DNA of 64,000 bases from Providencia vermicola (GCF_020381325.1 NZ_JAGSPI010000006.1:1-64000); one strand, 5' to 3'. Shown: positions 47,387-56,675, counted from the stretch's first letter. The notes: generated by a model not told the origin, from the letters alone. Program-made: numbers and translations.

Positions 47387-47740
47387 TTATCGTTGTACCG
47401 CAGTCACCATGATTTCTACAAGGACTTGTTCCCGTGCCATATTCGCTTCAACTGCTGCACGTGCAGGGCTGTGCTCAACAGGCATCCAGCTTTCCCAAAC
47501 CGCATTAAATGCAGCAAAGTCCCGAGGCATATTTTTAATCCATACTTGAGCGGATAAAATGCACGTTTTATCGCTTTGGCTTGCTGCTAATAATGCATCA
47601 ATTTTATCAAGAACTTCTTGAGTTTGCTGTGTAATATCACCCGTTAAATCGCTAGGAACTTGGCCAGATAAGTACACAAGGCCACCAAATTCAACACTGT
47701 CTGCTAGGCGTGGTTTTGGATTATTTCGTTTAATACTCAT
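47387..47740 (-). CDS. RidA/YjgF family imine deaminase
   Basis: A 117-residue RidA-like protein that would hydrolyse reactive 2-imino acids to keto acids. The conserved Arg is in HSPARAAVEANMA (Arg94) and the following Glu in LVEIMVTAV. The gene starts two bases after the stop of the DadA-like dehydrogenase on the same strand, which makes imino acids. That pairing points to coupled oxidation and deamination of D-amino acids. Confidence 0.85.
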   Translation of the reverse strand: MSIKRNNPKPRLADSVEFGGLVYLSGQVPSDLTGDITQQTQEVLDKIDALLAASQSDKTCILSAQVWIKNMPRDFAAFNAVWESWMPVEHSPARAAVEANMAREQVLVEIMVTAVQR

Positions 47741-47742
47741 AT

Positions 47743-48984
47743 TTACCTCGTTAATCCTGTAAGAGGAATGGGGGATGTTTTTGTCGTGATCAATTGACTT
47801 AATATTTCTGCACTGCCCGCAGCTAGAGTAAACCCTAAACTACCATGGCCGATATTTAACCAAAGGTTTTTATAGGCAGTTTTTCCTAATAGCGGAGGGC
47901 CCTTTGGTGTTGATGGGCGTAACCCATACCATGCAGGGGCATCATCCACTTTAGGCAAATGTGGAAACGTTTTTTTCACAATGTCCTTTAATGCATTCAC
48001 ACGGTTATCGCGCAGCCCTGAATCATCATAACCAATATCGACCATGGCAGCGATGCGCAGTTGGTCATTTAATTTGGCATAAACAATTTTATTACCATAA
48101 TCAGTCACATTCATCCTAGGGACACAATGCTCAGCTTGTGGGTATTCAACGCTAAGACTATAACCTTTTAAGCCTAACATAGGGACATTAATTCCCAGCG
48201 GTTTAAGTAAATCTCGGCTGCCGTTGCCAGCACAAACAATAACCTCATCAGCCTGAATATTTCCCTGATGAGTGACTATTCCAGTAATGCAATTATCGTG
48301 TTGAGTGAAGGATTTAACACTGTGTTGCAAGCAGAGAGTAAACTGTGGCTGCGTGTTTAAATATTGCAGCACGTTTTTGCAAAATAAATAACAATCGGCA
48401 CTTTCATCATCAGGGGCATAAATTGCGCCAACCAGCTGTGATTGGATATGTTCTAGAGAGGGTTCTAATTCAATAATTTCAGCGGGTGTTAAGATCTTTT
48501 GAAATTGACTATCAACCGTTTCACACGCTTTTTGAAAGCTTTTTTTATCGCGATGAATGATTAATTTCCCTGATTTTTCCCAAGCAAAATCAGCGATATC
48601 ACCATTTTCCCGCCATATATTCATTATTTTTTGGCTTAATAGTGATAGGCGTAGAATATGTGCACCATTGATTTTATTGGTTTTACGGTTACACGCTAGG
48701 GTAAATTGCGCTAACCATGACCATTGCTGAATTGATGGGGTTATTTTCAGATTCAACGGGGAGTCTTTTTTCCCCATCCAGCGCAGCCCTTGTAAGGGAA
48801 CACCCGAATCGGCAAGTGGCGAAACATAGCGATAACTCAGTTGCCCGCCGTTAGCAAAGCTGGTATGCATTCCGACATCTGAATCAGATTCAAGCAAGGT
48901 GACGGTTTGACCCGCTTTAATTAACGCGTATGCGGTGCTTAACCCAATCACACCTGCTCCAATAATCACCACATGTTTAGCCAT
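47743..48984 (-). CDS. D-amino acid dehydrogenase, DadA-like
   Basis: A 413-residue FAD protein of the DAO/DadA family. The N-terminal VVIIGAGVIGLSTAYAL binds FAD, TSFANGGQLSYRYVSPLAD is the DadA-type motif after it, and the C-terminal LWLNIGHGSLGFTLAAGSA closes the fold. It should oxidise D-amino acids at the inner membrane and pass electrons to quinone, giving imino acids that RidA handles. It is diverged from E. coli DadA, so the preferred substrate is open. The ATG at 48984 is preferred to the TTG at 48996. A LysR gene lies 56 bases upstream on the same strand. Confidence 0.82.
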   Translation of the reverse strand: MAKHVVIIGAGVIGLSTAYALIKAGQTVTLLESDSDVGMHTSFANGGQLSYRYVSPLADSGVPLQGLRWMGKKDSPLNLKITPSIQQWSWLAQFTLACNRKTNKINGAHILRLSLLSQKIMNIWRENGDIADFAWEKSGKLIIHRDKKSFQKACETVDSQFQKILTPAEIIELEPSLEHIQSQLVGAIYAPDDESADCYLFCKNVLQYLNTQPQFTLCLQHSVKSFTQHDNCITGIVTHQGNIQADEVIVCAGNGSRDLLKPLGINVPMLGLKGYSLSVEYPQAEHCVPRMNVTDYGNKIVYAKLNDQLRIAAMVDIGYDDSGLRDNRVNALKDIVKKTFPHLPKVDDAPAWYGLRPSTPKGPPLLGKTAYKNLWLNIGHGSLGFTLAAGSAEILSQLITTKTSPIPLTGLTR

Positions 48985-49040
48985 AATATTCCGCAACCCA
49001 TAATAATGTAGGAATGAATATTTAACGGCGAATAAGTTAA

Positions 49041-49949
49041 CTAAACAATTGAGTTTTCATTACCAGAGTATAACTTTTGGTTAACGACTTTATTCCTTTT
49101 TTCGAGGGTTAACGCTAATGTATTGACGTAATTTTGTGCGGCTTTGGTTAACGGTTTATCAGCACGGTGGAAAACAGAAACCGCTAATCGCAGTCCTTCT
49201 TTTAACGGATAGATCATCGATTCTGGTAGTGTGTGTTCTGCTGAGAAAATATCCGTAATGCTACAACCTAAGCCTGCTTGAACAAACTCGGCAGCCATAT
49301 GGTAAGTGTGTACGCTGATATTTGATTCAGCGAATTGATGACGCTTTTGCAAAAGCTGAGACAATGAATCAGAGCCAGGATGGATCCAACGTTCTTGGTC
49401 AATATCAACTAAGGAAACGGGGGTATGTAATGGTGGCCGACTGTCAACATACACTAAGGGAATATCCGCAATTGGTAACACAGTAATCCCCCCTTCGATT
49501 TCAAGATTAAAGCCAATACCAATGTCCAAATCTTGCTGGGTTAATAATTGCAGAATATCTGTTGTGTGGTGTGTTCCAATTGTGAGCTTTATATTGGGGT
49601 GTTTTTTAATAAATAGGGCGGTGACTTCGGGCACTAAGTTTAACCCCAGGCTTGGCAAACAGCCGATAGCTAATTTACCTTGCGGATTACGGGATAAATT
49701 TTGTGCTAAAATTCTGAGCTTATCTAAATTTTGATAAACTTCTTTTGCCTCTTCAAACAATAAGTTCGCTTCATCTGTGGGGATTAGTTTTCCTCTAATT
49801 CGTTGAAATAAGACCAATCCAAGTTGCTGCTCTGCATGTTTTAACGCTTTACTCGCCGCGGGTTGAGAAATATGAAGGACTTCTGCCGCTCGTGTTAAAG
49901 AACCACAAGTCATGACTGCGTAAAATATATCAAGATGCCGTAATTTCAT
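49041..49949 (-). CDS. LysR family transcriptional regulator
   Basis: A 302-residue regulator with the N-terminal DNA-binding part (MKLRHLDIFYAVMTCGSLTR, then HISQPAASKALKHAEQQL) and a periplasmic-binding-protein-like sensor domain. The ATG at 49949 follows AGG at a distance of nine bases and matches the usual LysR start; an upstream in-frame start at 49979 is less likely. It precedes the dadA-ridA pair on the same strand and follows gltS, so it probably controls one or both. Confidence 0.85.
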   Translation of the reverse strand: MKLRHLDIFYAVMTCGSLTRAAEVLHISQPAASKALKHAEQQLGLVLFQRIRGKLIPTDEANLLFEEAKEVYQNLDKLRILAQNLSRNPQGKLAIGCLPSLGLNLVPEVTALFIKKHPNIKLTIGTHHTTDILQLLTQQDLDIGIGFNLEIEGGITVLPIADIPLVYVDSRPPLHTPVSLVDIDQERWIHPGSDSLSQLLQKRHQFAESNISVHTYHMAAEFVQAGLGCSITDIFSAEHTLPESMIYPLKEGLRLAVSVFHRADKPLTKAAQNYVNTLALTLEKRNKVVNQKLYSGNENSIV

Positions 49950-50084
49950 TCTATGAAACCTACCATTTTTGTTTATCAAGGTATTTTACCGAATTAATCT
50001 TATTTAATCCGATACGGTCGTCATTTTGTGATGGGATACGAGAAAAGAATTTTTTGCATGAAGAGATATTTTAACGAGAAATGA

Positions 50085-50120
50085 AAATGCCAGTCTATAT
50101 CTTTTGGTTATAAACTGGCA
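50085..50120 (-). terminator. gltS terminator
   Basis: The stem TGCCAGT / ACTGGCA has an 18-base loop and a TTTTCATTT tract on the minus strand, about 15 bases after the gltS stop. Confidence 0.65.
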
Positions 50121-50134
50121 CGTTATAAAGTAGA

Positions 50135-51340
50135 TTAGGCGAAATAGGTACCTATTTCGATAAATATTTTAATTAGGATACTGTTTGAAATATCCACGAT
50201 AAATGCCCCCACCATTGGCACGACTAAGAAAGCTTTATGGGACGGACTAAATGCTTTTGTGACGGTTTGCATATTTGCAATTGCAGTAGGCGTTGCCCCC
50301 ATACCGAATCCACAATGTCCCGCGCTAATCACAACCGCATCATAGTCTTTGCCCATCATCTTAAAGGTCACAAAGCAGGCGAACAGCACCATGACTACAG
50401 TTTGCACAGCAATAATTAATAAAACAGGGCCTGCCATGCTGGCTAATTGACCGAATTTTAAAGACATCAACGCCATCGCTAAGAATAATGACAGTGCAAC
50501 GCTACCAAGAACATCGACGGTAGGCTCAAACACTTCGTGCTTAAATACATGCGTTAATACATTTCGGATGATAATACCGACAAATAAACACCAAACGAAG
50601 GTCGGTAATTGTAGAATTGTATCTTTGAATAAGGCACTAATATACCCACCAACAACAATACAGATAATCAGCATTGAGATAGTTTCAATAACATTGTTGG
50701 CATTGATTTTACGTTTAACACTAGGTTGTTCAAATGCTTCAACAATCGTTTCTTTTTCTAATTCAGTGGCTTTTGGGATTGTCACTTTTTTCAATAAATG
50801 GCGAGCTACTGGACCACCAATTAAACCGCCCAATACTAAACCTAAAGTAGCGCATGCCATTGCTAATTCAACGGCACCTGTAACACCATATTTATCGGCT
50901 AATATTGGCCCCCATGCCCCTGCGTTTCCATGGCCGCCCGTTAAGGTGATAGAACCCGCTATTAAGCCAATAAATGGACTCTCATTTAGCATGACTGCCA
51001 TGCCCATACCCACAGTATTTTGAATTGCAATTAAAATGGTGACTGCGATAGTTAATAATACCAGCGGCTTGCCACCTTTGATTAATCGTGAAAAATCTGA
51101 ACTTAGCCCAATGGATGAGAAGAAGGTGATCATCAGAATACTTTGTAAGGACGCATCGAAAGTAAAGGAATACCCTGCTGTTTTATCGACAATCAATAAA
51201 ATAATGGCCACAATAAAACCGCCAACAACGGCTTCAGGAATATGGTTTTTCTGTAAAAAGGGTGTGTATTTAACAACAAACATCCCAATCAATAGCGCTA
51301 AACAAGCGACTAATAATGTGTAGCTGGCATCTAAAATCAT
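50135..51340 (-). CDS. gltS: Sodium/glutamate symporter GltS
   Basis: A 401-residue inner-membrane carrier of the ESS family with two repeated halves. The diagnostic hairpin-loop motif GSITLTGGHGNAGAWG is at about residues 129-144, and the second half has ISAGHCGFGMGATPTAIANM. It imports glutamate with sodium. The gene stands alone before a LysR gene, with a terminator between them. The 850-base gap upstream is unusually long. Confidence 0.92.
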   Translation of the reverse strand: MILDASYTLLVACLALLIGMFVVKYTPFLQKNHIPEAVVGGFIVAIILLIVDKTAGYSFTFDASLQSILMITFFSSIGLSSDFSRLIKGGKPLVLLTIAVTILIAIQNTVGMGMAVMLNESPFIGLIAGSITLTGGHGNAGAWGPILADKYGVTGAVELAMACATLGLVLGGLIGGPVARHLLKKVTIPKATELEKETIVEAFEQPSVKRKINANNVIETISMLIICIVVGGYISALFKDTILQLPTFVWCLFVGIIIRNVLTHVFKHEVFEPTVDVLGSVALSLFLAMALMSLKFGQLASMAGPVLLIIAVQTVVMVLFACFVTFKMMGKDYDAVVISAGHCGFGMGATPTAIANMQTVTKAFSPSHKAFLVVPMVGAFIVDISNSILIKIFIEIGTYFA

Positions 51341-52192
51341 TATTTTACCTCAAATAAGCTTACCAGAGCTTTCTTTATCGTTATTTAACATTAATGATAA
51401 ATTAAGCTACTTTGCGCAACCTTTGTTTAACAATGAGTTTTGTTTGGGTATCTATAACCTTTAGTTAACTCTAGGCGGTGTATTAGACCGGATGAAAATA
51501 CGGTATTTATTAAGGGAAAATCGCGAGAAGTAGCGTAAATAGCTGGCTTCCAAAGAACGTATTTATTTGAAGGTAGCGATATAATAATGAAATTTAAACG
51601 GATGTGATTGAACGTCATACAGCATAAGTAAATATAAGAAATGTGATGTACAACATAAAAGAAAATAGACAGATAGAAGCAGAATATGGGGCACATAACC
51701 TAATTTTGATGCATTGTGCAAATTTTGTCTAAAGATTCGCCTAAAAAACCATCGATAATTAAGTGTTAGGCATTTTGCTAATATCTTGATTTTAAGAAAT
51801 ACACCCCAGTCTTTTATCGATGATAAACTGTGGATAGTTACTTTTAAATGGAATAAGTACAAATATAATAAACAAAGGCTATTTGATAATTTTGTTTCAG
51901 GCTTATATTTGGTTTATTTTACCATCTTATTAAGGCTATCGAATTTAGCGTATTTATTAATAGATTGTTTTTATAAGATTATTATTATTTAAATTGTTTA
52001 AAACCCATATACAAGTCAAATTTACTCGAATATGTCATCAGTCAATTGTTTGCTATGATGGCCTAATTACAATAGGTTAGGCTATATTTTGGTTGTTTAA
52101 TCATGCTGTGGTGTGTAAATCTAAATGCATATCTTTAATTCAAATTTTCTTTTTATTAGGTGTTTTTAATATTGTTTTATGGAGTGTTTTAA
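51341..52192. other. Long AT-rich gap between gltS and the ThDP decarboxylase gene
   Basis: About 850 bases without a gene that I can support. Short open frames on both strands have no ribosome binding site and no protein-like composition. It carries the divergent promoters of gltS and the decarboxylase gene. A small RNA or decayed gene cannot be excluded. Confidence 0.4.
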
Positions 52193-53821
52193 ATGCAAAA
52201 AACGATCCGCCAAGTCACCTTTGATTTATTACGTAAGTTGGATATTACAACCGTTTTTGGGAACCCTGGTTCAACAGAAGAAACATTCTTGAAAGATTTT
52301 CCAAGTGATTTTCGTTATATCCAAACCTTGCAAGAAGCCTCTGCTGTTGCTGCCGCTGATGGTTATGCTCAGGGAATGCGTAAGGTTGCAATGGTCAACG
52401 TACATACTTCTGCAGGTTTAAGCAACGCCATGAGTAATATTTTGACGGCATATATGAACCGCACGCCATTAATCATTACAGCGGGGAACCAAACGCGGGA
52501 AATGCTATTAATGGAACCTTGGCTTACCAATATTGAGCCAGAAACCTTACCGAAGCCATGGGTAAAATGGAGCTATCAGCCAGTACGTGCAGAAGATGTC
52601 CCCGCGGCCTTTATGCGCGCTTATGCGATGGCGCTGCAACCGCCTGCAGGGCCTGTATTTTTGTCAATTCCGTTGGATGATTGGGATAAACCTGCATTAG
52701 CGCAAGAGGCAGTCGTTCGTTCAGTACCACAGCGTATTGGTTATGATCCTGTTCGATTACAAGAGTTTGCCACCGCGTTATCTAATGCAAAGAATCCCGT
52801 ACTAATTTATGGTTCCGCTATTGCAAGGGGGGAAGGGTGGGATATCGGCATTAAGCTTGCCGAAAAATTAAATGTCCCCGTGTGGGCGGCGCCTGCTTCT
52901 GAACGTCCGCCATTCCCTGAGACGCACCCGTTATATGCAGGCGGGTTACCGTTTGCGACCAAGCCATTATCTGAAAAACTTGAAGGGCATGACTTAGCTA
53001 TTGTTATTGGTGCGCCAGTATTTAGATATTACCCTTATGTTGCAGGGAGTTATATTCCTGAAAAGTTGCGGTTATTACATATCACCGATGACCCAATCGA
53101 AGCTGGGAGAGCCCCTGTCGGCGATAGCTTATTAAGTGATGCGGTGCTTGCTCTAGAAGGGTTAATCAACCTAGTTGCACCGCGTGCTGCATCAAACAGT
53201 GTGGTGAAGCAGCCCCATGGTTTGGCGCCGCACCCAGCAGCACCTGAACAAACGAGTCAGAGCTCAATATTGAGTGCAACACAGTTATTTCGCGCGTTAA
53301 GGGAAGTTTCACCCAAAGAAACTGTCTTGGTAGAAGAGTCACCATCAAACCTTGGCGAGCTTCATCGTGAGTGGCCAATTGAATTTCCTGATTCATTTTA
53401 TACATTCGCAAGCGGTTCATTAGGTTGGAATTTACCTGCAAGTGTGGGGATTGCATTAGCAGAAAGGGATAGTGGGCGTCATCGCCCAGTGATGGCAATT
53501 ATTGGTGATGGCTCCATGCAGTATTCGATTCAAGGGTTATGGAGTGCAGCGCAGCAGAATTTACCAATTGTATTTATCATTCCAAAGAACAATGAATATG
53601 CCATTTTAAAATCCTTTGCGGTATTGGAAGAAACTCCGGGTGTGCCGGGGCTTGATATTCCAAATTTAGATATTGTGGCTTTAGGTAAAGGATACGGTTG
53701 TGCTGCAGTAAGAGCAGAAACAGTGGATGACGTGAAAAAAGCGTGCGAAGAGGCGTTTAAACGTAATGGGCCGACGGTAATTGAAGTCCCTATTTTGCCC
53801 TCAATTCCACCACTCATTTAA
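52193..53821 (+). CDS. Benzoylformate decarboxylase-like ThDP enzyme
   Basis: A 542-residue thiamine-diphosphate enzyme close to benzoylformate decarboxylase (MdlC). The N-terminal part has FGNPGSTEE (Ser27), TLQEAS (Glu48) and NVHTSAG (His71), all expected in the active site. The ThDP motif runs from GDG (438-440) to NN (466-467). At the place of the second catalytic His of the Pseudomonas enzyme (His281, in VFRYH) this protein has VFRYY (Tyr280). It should decarboxylate an aryl or branched 2-oxo acid to an aldehyde, with the substrate open. GGAG lies about 12 bases before the ATG. A terminator follows. Confidence 0.82.
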   Translation: MQKTIRQVTFDLLRKLDITTVFGNPGSTEETFLKDFPSDFRYIQTLQEASAVAAADGYAQGMRKVAMVNVHTSAGLSNAMSNILTAYMNRTPLIITAGNQTREMLLMEPWLTNIEPETLPKPWVKWSYQPVRAEDVPAAFMRAYAMALQPPAGPVFLSIPLDDWDKPALAQEAVVRSVPQRIGYDPVRLQEFATALSNAKNPVLIYGSAIARGEGWDIGIKLAEKLNVPVWAAPASERPPFPETHPLYAGGLPFATKPLSEKLEGHDLAIVIGAPVFRYYPYVAGSYIPEKLRLLHITDDPIEAGRAPVGDSLLSDAVLALEGLINLVAPRAASNSVVKQPHGLAPHPAAPEQTSQSSILSATQLFRALREVSPKETVLVEESPSNLGELHREWPIEFPDSFYTFASGSLGWNLPASVGIALAERDSGRHRPVMAIIGDGSMQYSIQGLWSAAQQNLPIVFIIPKNNEYAILKSFAVLEETPGVPGLDIPNLDIVALGKGYGCAAVRAETVDDVKKACEEAFKRNGPTVIEVPILPSIPPLI

Positions 53822-53839
53822 TGTTAGTGGCTTTATTGG

Positions 53840-53867
53840 ATAGCTCCTCGTTAGGGGCTATTTTTTT
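53840..53867 (+). terminator. Terminator after the ThDP decarboxylase gene
   Basis: The stem ATAGCTCCT / AGGGGCTAT (one G-U pair) has a four-base loop and is followed by seven T. Confidence 0.85.
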
Positions 53868-53947
53868 ATCTATGTTTTATTCAAGGAATAGATAGAATCG
53901 ATAAATTATGATGTTTATTTAATAAAGTTAGACAGGACCCGATATTC

Positions 53948-54709
53948 ATGACGACCCCTCTTCAAGCAAAACTCGCTTTAGCTATTTTGCAAAAATGTTT
54001 ATCTGATTCATTAATTGCAGTTTATCTGCATGGGTCAGCTGTTTCTAGTGGACTGAGACCAACGAGTGATATTGATTTACTTGTTGTGGTTGACAAGCCG
54101 CTGACAGAGATATGCCGTGAACAGCTTGTGCGAGGGCTAATGGCGATTTCTGGCTTATACCCGATTGATCCAGAAGGGCGCCGACCACTTGAAGTTGCCG
54201 TGTTTTTATCAAGTGAATTAAATATGCTTTCTTCCCCAGCAAAATGTGAATTAATGTACGGAGAGTGGTTACGTACAGAGTATGAACAAGGGGTATTTGA
54301 AGGGCAAACTCAAGACCCTGAATTTACATTGATGTTAGCCCAAGCTGCACAAGATGCGGTCGCTTTATGGCATAAGGAAATGTACAGTTTACCCATGATT
54401 GGCCAGCCTGATATACGAAAAGCAATATTAGAGGCCCTTCCTAACTTACTGTTATCTTTGAAGGGGGATGAACGCAATGTGTTACTCACCCTTGTGAGAA
54501 TGTGGTACACCATGAAGACAGGGTTATTTATCTCAAAGGATGGGGCTGCCAATTGGGCAATAAATTTAATGCCTACGGCGTTATCTTCGATAATTATAAT
54601 GGCGAAAAATGACTATTTAACGGGGGCGGCTACTGACTGGGCAGACCAAACAGAGGATATTAAGCAGTGTGTTGATTATTTAGCTGAATGTATTCGTACT
54701 TGTTCTTAG
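53948..54709 (+). CDS. Aminoglycoside adenylyltransferase, AadA/ANT(3'') type
   Basis: A 253-residue nucleotidyltransferase with the AadA layout. The catalytic site is HGSAVSSGLRPTSDIDLLVV (the two Asp) plus Glu in RPLEVAVF; the C-terminal helical domain has the GEW segment and GDERNVLLTLVRMWY, which in Salmonella AadA contribute to streptomycin/spectinomycin recognition. It would adenylate streptomycin and perhaps spectinomycin. There is no integron site, IS element or base-composition break around it, so it looks like a resident chromosomal gene rather than a cassette. A cellular role other than resistance is possible. Confidence 0.85.
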   Translation: MTTPLQAKLALAILQKCLSDSLIAVYLHGSAVSSGLRPTSDIDLLVVVDKPLTEICREQLVRGLMAISGLYPIDPEGRRPLEVAVFLSSELNMLSSPAKCELMYGEWLRTEYEQGVFEGQTQDPEFTLMLAQAAQDAVALWHKEMYSLPMIGQPDIRKAILEALPNLLLSLKGDERNVLLTLVRMWYTMKTGLFISKDGAANWAINLMPTALSSIIIMAKNDYLTGAATDWADQTEDIKQCVDYLAECIRTCS

Positions 54710-54839
54710 ATGAGCTCAATCGATGTGTGTTTTGGTGCTCTTTAAGTACGATTAAAACCCTGTTTGTTGGATGTTTAAAGAATCCAAAAAATACATGATT
54801 TATACTGCTTCGCTGTTTGATTAACGAGGGAATAAAAAC

Positions 54840-55244
54840 ATGGAAAAAAAATCAATTAACCCTACAACTGTCTTTAATTCTTTGCAGTATGGCTTTAGCC
54901 AAGCAATAGAAACAACGGGAACTCGCCAATTATTTTTATCAGGCCAAGTGGGCGTAAACGCGAATCAAGAAACAGTGGCGGGGGGAATTTATGAACAAAC
55001 TGTTCAGTCACTGGTAAATATCGAACATGTACTGCGTGAGGCGGGAGGAAATTTATCGAATGTGACTGTTTTGCGTATTTACATTAAAGATGGGGCGAAT
55101 AGCCACGAAGAACAATTAGACATCGCTAAGGCATTAAAAGAAAAGTTTGGTGATGCACCACCTGCTTCTTCTTGGATTATTGTTACAGGACTTTCATTAC
55201 CTGAGTGGCTAATTGAAATTGAAGCCCATGCGGTCTTAAATTAA
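54840..55244 (+). CDS. RidA-family protein lacking the catalytic arginine
   Basis: A 134-residue member of the YjgF/YER057c/UK114 (Rid) family. The trimer fold is evident in FLSGQVGVN, VNIEHVLREAGG, NVTVLRIYIKD and IEIEAHAVL. At the position of the RidA arginine (PAR-S in RidA) it has PPASSW, with Ser110 there, so it is unlikely to deaminate 2-iminoacids and belongs to a non-RidA Rid subgroup. It lies downstream of the aadA-like gene with its own GAGGG ribosome binding site. Its function is unknown. A second, canonical RidA is at 47387-47740. Confidence 0.82.
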   Translation: MEKKSINPTTVFNSLQYGFSQAIETTGTRQLFLSGQVGVNANQETVAGGIYEQTVQSLVNIEHVLREAGGNLSNVTVLRIYIKDGANSHEEQLDIAKALKEKFGDAPPASSWIIVTGLSLPEWLIEIEAHAVLN

Positions 55245-55255
55245 CCCAAAAAAAC

Positions 55256-55287
55256 TGAAAAAGCCGATAATTAAATCAGCTTTTTCA
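55256..55287. terminator. Bidirectional terminator
   Basis: A 13-bp stem (TGAAAAAGCCGAT with its complement, one G-U pair) has a six-base loop, between the convergent Rid and permease genes. The A and T runs lie within the stem. Confidence 0.7.
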
Positions 55288-55299
55288 TATCAGAACTTA

Positions 55300-56643
55300 C
55301 TAGTGTTTAACGAGCGTTGAGAAATAGTAAACTAACGGAACCGCAAGTATCCATAAGCTAATTGGAATTTCTCGCCATTGCCCTGCAACGGCTTTAATTA
55401 AAATGTAAAATAGTAGCCCACCTGCAATGCCTGTCCCGAAACTATTGGCGATTAACGTAATCATCACCATCATTAAAACAGGCAATCCGTCGGTAAAGTT
55501 AGCTAAATCGACTTTCCGTAATCCGCTGAACATATTTAAGCCGATTAAAATCAGCGCTGGTGCAGTAGCTTGCGCAGGGATCATTAATGCGATTGGGGTA
55601 AATAGCAGCATCAATAAAAACATAATTGCAGCAGCCAGCGCAGTCATCCCCGTTTTTCCCCCCGCTTCTGCGGCAGCGGATGACTCAATTAATGCTGTTG
55701 CTGCAGGAATTCCTACCCATGGCCCTAATGCTGCCGCAATGGAATCCACAATAAACGGGCGGTTAATATTAGGCATATTGCCTTCTTTATCTAGTAAACC
55801 CGCTTCCCCTCCGACGGCTAATGTGGTGCCCATTGTGGAAAAGAATTCGGCGGCAAAAAAGACAAATAAGAATGGCAAAAAGGCAATATTCAAGGCGCCA
55901 ATTAAGTCCACTTGGCCTAATACTGGGACAACAGAATGTGGCATGCCAATAAAGCTTTCAGGTAGTTTTGTCACACCAAAAGGGATACCTAAAAGGGTGG
56001 CAAATAAGATGGCCCACAAAATACCACCTGGAATTTTACGGGCTTGCAAGGCGATGGCGACAAAAAATCCTGCAAGTGCAACTAGGGCTCCAGGTGACAA
56101 AAAATCCCCTAACATCAGTGCATTTGTTTTTGGGTTAGCAAGGACTAACCCTGCATTACGAAAGCCTAATATCGCGACAAACAAGCCGATTGATGCGGTA
56201 AGTCCCAGTTTTATGGATTGCGGTACAGAACGCGTCACGACCTCACGCAAGCCAAACTTAGTGAGCAGAAAAAATAAAATACCCGACCAGCAAGCGATAC
56301 CTAAACCGATTTGCCAGTCAATGCCTTCACTGCCAGCAAGGGTAATCCCGACTAAGACTGAACCACCAATTCCTGGGCCGACAATAAAAGGTAAATTCGC
56401 ATAAAAAGCCATTAATAAGCTTGCGAGTACGAATACGATAATAGTGCCAGTGGTTGCTGCGCCTTTATCCATCCCGCCCGCAGCCAGTAAACCAGGGATT
56501 ACCACAAGAAGGTAAGCCGCAGCCAAAAAACCTGTGATCCCTGCTAAACATTCCGTTTTGACTGAACTGCCGCGTTCACGCAAGGCAAAGCGTTTTTCAA
56601 GCCAATTCCCTGATACTGGCTTATTAATTGAATTGTCAGCCAT
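55300..56643 (-). CDS. AzgA-type purine permease (NCS2 family)
   Basis: A 447-residue transporter with about 12-14 hydrophobic segments, of the AzgA-like branch of the NCS2 family (adenine, guanine, hypoxanthine). Signature regions include TEFLAGITGF-like TECLAGITGFLAAAYLL, PGIGGSV, FFSTMGTTLAVGGEAGLLD and GIPAATALIESSAAAEAGGKTG. It starts 32 bases after the adenine deaminase gene on the same strand, so the two form an adenine import-and-deamination operon. Confidence 0.87.
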   Translation of the reverse strand: MADNSINKPVSGNWLEKRFALRERGSSVKTECLAGITGFLAAAYLLVVIPGLLAAGGMDKGAATTGTIIVFVLASLLMAFYANLPFIVGPGIGGSVLVGITLAGSEGIDWQIGLGIACWSGILFFLLTKFGLREVVTRSVPQSIKLGLTASIGLFVAILGFRNAGLVLANPKTNALMLGDFLSPGALVALAGFFVAIALQARKIPGGILWAILFATLLGIPFGVTKLPESFIGMPHSVVPVLGQVDLIGALNIAFLPFLFVFFAAEFFSTMGTTLAVGGEAGLLDKEGNMPNINRPFIVDSIAAALGPWVGIPAATALIESSAAAEAGGKTGMTALAAAIMFLLMLLFTPIALMIPAQATAPALILIGLNMFSGLRKVDLANFTDGLPVLMMVMITLIANSFGTGIAGGLLFYILIKAVAGQWREIPISLWILAVPLVYYFSTLVKH

Positions 56644-56675
56644 GAGTTGGCTCTCCTTTTATTATTTTAATTACG

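Noticed and set aside
51563-51992. Two 68-99 codon open frames on opposite strands in the gltS upstream gap
   Set aside because: Low-complexity, AT-driven composition, no ribosome binding site and mutual overlap.
55427-56404. 325-codon open frame on the plus strand
   Set aside because: It is antisense to the AzgA permease gene; its Lys, Pro, Ala and Asn-rich translation reflects the complement of membrane-protein codons.
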